Source of the DNA: Acanthamoeba lenticulata
Taxonomy: Eukaryota; Discosea; Longamoebia; Acanthamoebidae
DNA: 50,477 bases
Direction: 5' to 3'
Assembly (NCBI GenBank): GCA_002179805.1
Contig: NAVB01000012.1
Span: 1 to 50,477, forward strand
Shown piece by piece: positions 46,301 through 50,477 of this stretch. Numbering within the stretch: the stretch's first letter is position 1; each line of letters begins with the position of its first letter. The notes beneath the pieces were generated by a model. The model did not search any database. It was not told the origin of the DNA and saw only the letters and a list, made by a program, of their open reading frames with translations. Made by a program: the position numbers and the translations under genes.

Positions 46301-46846
46301 CACCATGGCGACAGAGGCTGAGCCAACGTCAACGACGGCAGTAGAGGAAGAGGACGAGGAGGCGGCGGCAGACAGGGCTGAGGCCGAGCGAGCCCTGCGC
46401 GAGAAGCAGCGCAACAACCAGCTCCTGCATCACCACCAGCAGCACCGGTTCTACCCGGCGCGGAGCCGCAAGCCGATCGAGGGCAAGCCCTACTACCTCA
46501 AGGACGGCGGTACCGCCCCCCCCCCCGCGCCCGTGTGCGGGTCTGCGCGTGTGCGGGTCTGCGCGTGTACTGACCTCGGGCTGTGCGGTTTGGGGGTTTG
46601 ATGAAACCAGATGTTGTGGTGGTCAAGGACGTGGCCGAGGACCCGGAGGGCGCCGACGACTTCCACACGGTGCTGTGCCTCCTGCCGGACCGCGGCGGCC
46701 ATCTCGCGGGCGGCGCGCGCAAGAAGCGGAGGCGCGAGCGGGGCCGCAAGGACGACGCGTGGGCCGAGCGCAACCTGCCGCAGGGCGGCCGCGCAGCGCG
46801 TCGTGTCGTCGAGCGCGGCATCCGAATTGACGTCGAAGAGTTCTGA
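40356..46846 (+). CDS. USP40-like: USP40-like ubiquitin-specific protease with internal UBA-like and NZF domains
   Basis: Twelve exons: 40356-40501, 40582-42151, 42282-42449, 42516-43077, 43158-43655, 43733-43809, 43880-44079, 44155-44709, 44825-44987, 45103-45615, 45714-46509 and 46611-46846; 1,827 aa. The N-terminus MFGDMFEDEE resembles USP40. USP core: Cys box GATCYLNS (C53), QQDVHEL (about 449), zinc-finger-like VCTRC and WCDNC pairs, His box GFGHYHAYIRD (H726) and AYMLIYR. About 390 residues sit between the Cys box and QQDVHEL: poly-Gln, acidic tracts, a UBA-like domain (about 176-212, ASMGFDAELVQRAI) and a RanBP2-type NZF finger (343-362, W-x-C-x2-C-x3-N-x6-C-x2-C with TF and M ubiquitin-contact residues). 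The C-terminal half holds ubiquitin-like segments and acidic tracts. It removes ubiquitin from substrates; target unknown. Intron 6 (43810-43879) is GC-AG. Intron 3 (42450-42515) is stopless and divisible by three. It follows the F-box gene in the same direction. Confidence 0.82.
40706..40768 (+). repeat. poly-Gln codon run in the USP40-like gene
   Basis: Mostly CAG with CAA, GAG and CCG interruptions, coding a Gln-rich stretch inside the catalytic-domain insertion, before the UBA-like domain. CAG runs often vary in length between strains. Confidence 0.85.
42450..42515 (+). other. stopless 66-nt intron (USP40-like intron 3)
   Basis: Starts GTTTGTG, ends TTGCAG, carries GCTGACGTC twice (42474 and 42485). 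Its 66 nt contain no in-frame stop, so retention would add 22 residues without a frameshift. I treat it as an intron because of the paired branch-like elements. Confidence 0.6.
43810..43879 (+). other. GC-AG intron (USP40-like intron 6)
   Basis: The exon ends CCCGAG and the intron begins GCACGTGAG, ending CTCCGCAG. Joining gives YDPE-AHQITIRVTYY in phase. The nearest GT (in CACGTGAG) gives the wrong phase with the only plausible acceptor. Donor context matches the GC donor of the PRMT5-like gene. Confidence 0.6.
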
Positions 46847-47331
46847 TGCTGTTTGTAGTTGTTGGTGCAAATAGAGGTGGAAAAAACACGAAACATTAAC
46901 AAACAATTTAAAAGCTTTTTTTAATCAAAACAAAGTCACGGCACACGCCACACAAGGCAGATGGATGATATTTGCTGGAGATGAGACGGAGGGTTGCAAC
47001 TTAGAACAAATGTGGGGTTGGTCTGCACGGCATCGGAGAAAAGGGAATTGAATGTATTGTAATAGTATTGGAATGTATTGTAATTGTATTGGAATGTAGC
47101 ACATTCAATTCATTAGAGAAGAGTTTTTTCTCCTTTTACAGGTGTGGTGAGCAACCGAGAGATTTTCGCGCTTCTTACGGGAACCTGCAAAGGTTTTCCG
47201 GTGCGACCACCTGTGCGGCACGAACACGTCATAAAACCGGAGCAACCAGGTGAGCGCACAGTGTGCCGCACTCCGAACCAGACGAACAAGACAAAGAGTC
47301 CGAACGAAGAGAGCAAGCCGGAGCTCGCACA
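46847..47331 (+). other. intergenic region after the USP40-like gene
   Basis: 485 nt. It begins AT-rich (3' end of the deubiquitinase gene) and holds the 21-nt tandem repeat at 47050-47091. From about 47140 it becomes GC-richer, with possible splice acceptor and donor signals (TTTTACAGGT, CCAGGTGAGC) that could belong to a 5'-UTR exon of the next gene. No convincing coding frame. Confidence 0.45.
47050..47091 (+). repeat. 21-nt tandem repeat, two copies
   Basis: The unit starts GAATGTATTGTAAT and ends GTATTG. The two copies differ at one base (A/T) and a 7-nt partial third copy follows. AT-rich, intergenic. Confidence 0.8.
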
Positions 47332-50300
47332 ATGTCGGACAAGGTACCGTCAACGTCTTTGTGTTCTTCTTGTGGTTTCCTCCTTCTTAGCTCGTTGCGC
47401 GCAAGCAGAACACACAGCTGGCCAAGTTGGCCAACATGGCCCACCTTCCGGCGACGTCCTTCCTGCACACCTCCGGCGGTAGTCTCATCGTCCGGCGGCG
47501 CGGCAGTCAAACCGGCTTCGTCCCGCTCTCCGCCGGCGCCACCTCCACGAGCCCCCTCTCGTCGTCTTCTTCGTCTGCGCCGACGGCCGTCGCCTTGCAG
47601 AACCGCCCCATCTCGCGCACGCGCAGCTGCCCGGCCGACCACCAAAAGAACGAAAGCGACGAAGAGAACGGAAGCGACGTCTCCTCCCTGCTCGAGTGCA
47701 CCGAGAGCGAAAGCGAGAGCGGCACCGAGTCTGCACCGTCGTCGGCGCCGGTGTCTTTAACGTCGTCTTCGGCCTCCAGCGCCAGCGGTCGGGCCAGCTC
47801 CGGCGCCGTGCGGACGCGTCCGGGCCTGCTCAAGCTCAAGTTCCAGGACCAGCAACATGAACACTTTGGCAGCAAACCGCGCAAGTCGGGCTTTGCCATC
47901 CTCGGCCGCCACAACCAGCATCATGTCATCGTGCCCACGCTCTCCCTCGCGGAAGCCGAGCTCCATCGCTGTGTTGACAGCGGCTCCTCGTCGGACGACT
48001 CGCCACACACGCCTCGGGGCGGCCGACCGGTACGCCACTTCGTCTTCCTCTTCATCCACCACGTTTCCCGCCTTGCGGGTCGCCTGGGCGTTCCACCCCA
48101 AATTTTAGATAAGGTCCCATCTAAATTTCACATATACCGATGAGTATTGTGCGAGTGGCTCAACATGCTTATTGCCCGGTGTGGTGCCATCGGCGAGCCC
48201 TTTTATGGGCTGCGCATCCGCCCCTGCTCTGCTCCCTGAATCAAAAATTTTTAGAGCCCCACCCAAGCAACCCCCTCAACTTGCTTTGCGAGCTTGAGTT
48301 TTTTAAAACTCAAACGCTTTTGGCCTCCCCCGCTTCCTCCTCGTACTGAACCGGCCACCCACCCATTTAGAGACGAAACACGTGGGGATCAATAATGAAC
48401 GACGACGGCACCCCCTTCCTCGTCTCCCCCCTCGCCTCCGTACGTCCCTCCCCCTTAACTCAACTCCTTCAATCTTTGTCTTCTTCGTTTTCGGGGCGCG
48501 GGAAAATCAAATCCAAGTAAGCGTTCGAAAATCGGATAATCTGTCGTTGTCATGTCATTCATCTCCGATGTGTGTGTTGCTGTGCGTGGCAATATACGCG
48601 TTGAAAAATTCACCGTGGCGTTGGTCTGTGCACATCAGAACCATACCGCGGGCGAGGACAGCGGGATGGAGAGTGGTGACTCGACGGCGAGCGTCACGAC
48701 CACGACGACGACAACTACCACAGCCAGCACAGAGGCCAGCGCCGGTAAGCGGCGCGAGCGCCGTAAGCGCGGGCACAGCCTCCAGCTCGGGCAGGCCGTG
48801 GTCGACCCCGAGATCCGGCCCCGCGGCGGGCAGCAGCCTCTGCGGCGCTCCAAGGAGACCGAGGACGTCGACCTGCCCGTGCGCGGCGCCAAGCAGACCG
48901 GCAAGGACAAGTCCTCTGAGGGCAAGAAGTCCTCCAAATCGCCCAGCAAGTCGGGCCTCAAGACGCCCAAGCTGCGCCTCCCCAAGTTTGGCGGCGGCGG
49001 CAGCTGTGACGACAGCACGATCGCGACGGCGGCGACGGCGATCAAAGCCGTGGCCATCTCGCGGAGCAAGAGCGGCAACTGCAGCACCAGCGGCGGGAGC
49101 GGCAGCAGCAGCGACGAGGAGGACCTCTTGGGCGGCGGCGCCAGCAACAACAACGGGCCGTTGAGCCCGCGCGCGCGCAAGCGGAGCGCCAAGGAGCGGC
49201 GTGAGGACAGCAAGCGCGAGAAGCGCGAGCGCAAGGAGCTTCTTAAGGCCGCCAAAGCCACCGAACAGGCCGAGGCCACCGAGCAGGCCGCGGCGGCCGC
49301 GGCCGCCGCCGGGCCGATCGTCGTGCGGCGGCAGCTGACGCTCAACCTCGAGGGCCTCCCGCCGCAGAGCCCGCGCCAGTGCGTGTCCGTGCAGAGCCTC
49401 CTGCGCGTGGGCGACGCCGTGTGGGCGGCCGACTCGGCCGGGCGGATCACCGTCTTCGACGTGCGCACGGGCGAGGTCGAGCGCGTGCTGACGGTGACCA
49501 CGGGCAGGCTCTACGCCATGCGGCTCGTCGACCGCAAGCACGTGTGGGTGTCGGCCGAGGACGCCGTCATCCGCGTGTACCACGCGACCAAGTACCGCAA
49601 GGAGAAGGACCTCCAGTCGCACCGCAGCATGGTCCGCTGCATGGAGGTCATTCGCCCGCCCGGCGGCGGCGCCGTCCAGGTGTGGAGCGGCGACGTTGAG
49701 GGCAACATCATCGTCTGGGACCCGGTCAAGCTGCGCAAGGAGGCCGAGTTCTGCGTCCAGTTTGGCGAGGCCATCTTCTGCATCACGCCCCTGCCCCACA
49801 GCGTCTGGGTCACCGCCGGCGGCGAGATCTACCGCGTCAACATGCGAGTACGTGTTGCGGTTTTGGGCGCCGATGCTGCATTGCAACCTCTTAACAGCGT
49901 GTTTCTGCAGAAACTTGAGGTCGAGACGGGCTGGACGGCCCACGAGCGGCCAATCACGGACCTGCTCTACTTGCCCGACGAAAACGTCGTGTTTAGGTAG
50001 GTTGCATGTTGCAATGTAGCGTGGTAGTGTGCACACCACTTACGAACCAAATAATGTGGTTCATGGTTGCAGCTGTGCGGGAGATGGCATCATCCGGGTG
50101 TGGAAGGACCACTACTCGGCGGGCCAGGACCACGGCCACTCGTCGCTCCAGTCCGAGGCCTCGCTGCGACCAGCCAGCCTGTTGCGCGAGCTCACCAGCC
50201 CGACCAACGTCAGCGCCCTCTGCCCGGCGTCGCCCCGGTCCGGCCTGCGCATCTGCGCGGGCCACATCGACGGCACCATCTCGCTCTGGGACGCCGACGT

Positions 50301-50477
50301 ACGTCCGCGTTCGCTTTTTTCGTTCTTTTATTGCTCGATCGTTGCTCACCAAAACAAAAACAAAAACAAAAACAAAAACAAAAACAAAAACAAAAACAAA
50401 AACAAAAACAAAAACAAAAACAAAAACAAAAACAAAAACAAAAACAAAAACAAAAACAAAAACAAAAACAAAAACAA
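47332..50477 (+). CDS. WD40-repeat protein of unknown function (3' end outside window)
   Basis: Exons 47332-47343, 47391-48029, 48371-48439, 48639-49847, 49911-49996 and 50073-50298, then a donor GTACGT at 50299; 747 codons seen, all in phase. The N-terminal 480 residues are Ser-, Lys- and Ala-rich and look disordered, with patches LARSTSPL-like Ser runs, RKRSAKERREDSKREKRERK (basic) and a poly-Ala/Glu stretch. From about residue 490 WD40-type blades begin: AVWAADSAGRITVFDV, VWVSAEDAVIRVYHA, VWSGDVEGNIIVWDP, SVWVTAGGEIYRV, CAGDGIIRVWKD, CAGHIDGTISLWDA. The propeller is probably incomplete at the edge. WD40 propellers are scaffolds; nothing here names the partner. The 12-nt first exon and 47-nt first intron are the weakest parts, so the start may lie elsewhere. 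Confidence 0.6.
48030..48370 (+). other. 341-nt intron with several inverted repeats
   Basis: Longest intron in the window, between GTACGCC and CATTTAG. It holds a perfect 9-nt inverted repeat with a 2-nt loop (48294-48313), an imperfect 10/11-nt one with an 8-nt loop (48100-48128), and AGCCC/GGGCT arms at 48196-48211. No ORF, tRNA boxes or transposase fragment seen. It could hold a small non-coding RNA or a decayed element. Confidence 0.45.
50351..50477 (+). repeat. (CAAAAA)n hexamer array at the right edge
   Basis: About 21 head-to-tail copies run to the last base, 52 nt inside an intron of the WD40-repeat gene. Because it is intronic it is a microsatellite, not a telomere; assemblies often break at such arrays. 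Confidence 0.9.

Noticed and set aside
47144..47482. 112-codon plus-strand frame starting at 47144
   Set aside because: It crosses the first exon and intron of the WD40-repeat gene in another frame and has no recognisable domain.
48160..48240. tRNA or small structured RNA gene
   Set aside because: No A-box/B-box pair or cloverleaf could be built; only isolated hairpins are present.
50351..50477. Telomere
   Set aside because: The CAAAAA array lies inside an intron that began 52 nt earlier, so the chromosome continues.

Overview
The window looks like nuclear DNA of a GC-rich, intron-dense amoebozoan. Acanthamoeba is the best guess. The pointers are C/G-ending codons, introns of about 50-200 nt with GTGCG or GTACG donors and often a CTGAC element before the acceptor, very short gaps between genes, and Ras, SAM and ubiquitin signalling proteins. 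The species call is inference; gene structures were read by hand by joining reading frames at splice sites whose phases agree.

Layout: (1) 1-23385 (+): the 3' part of one uninterrupted reading frame, open at the left edge, for a giant Ser/Thr/Pro repeat protein ending in a single membrane segment and a short tail. (2) 24856-23456 (-): a secreted protein of unknown function, four exons. (3) 30092-25110 (-): a Ras guanine-nucleotide exchange factor (REM plus CDC25) continuing through phase-matched introns into two V4R-type ligand-binding modules. (4) 30427-31798 (+): a TDP2-like phosphodiesterase, divergent from gene 3. (5) 33822-31890 (-): a PRMT5-like arginine methyltransferase without the usual N-terminal TIM barrel and with Met in place of the specificity-determining Phe. 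(6) 33922-36510 (+): a SAM-domain protein with a degenerate Nudix-like domain. (7) 37083-40035 (+): an F-box/seven-WD40 protein. (8) 40356-46846 (+): a USP40-like deubiquitinase with a UBA-like domain and an NZF zinc finger inserted in its catalytic domain. (9) 47332 to the right edge (+): a WD40-repeat protein of unknown role, cut by the window end inside an intron filled with CAAAAA repeats.

Themes: signalling (RasGEF with a possible small-molecule sensor, SAM, PRMT5) and ubiquitin (an F-box substrate adaptor beside a deubiquitinase). There are two divergent pairs (3/4 and 5/6), two convergent pairs with very short gaps (1/2 and 4/5) and a co-oriented run (6-9). I found no rRNA, tRNA, transposase or CRISPR array. 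The strongest candidates for something new are the RasGEF-V4R fusion with intact zinc-site residues in both V4R copies, and the PRMT5-like enzyme with a natural Phe-to-Met change. The giant repeat protein is the most conspicuous feature by size.
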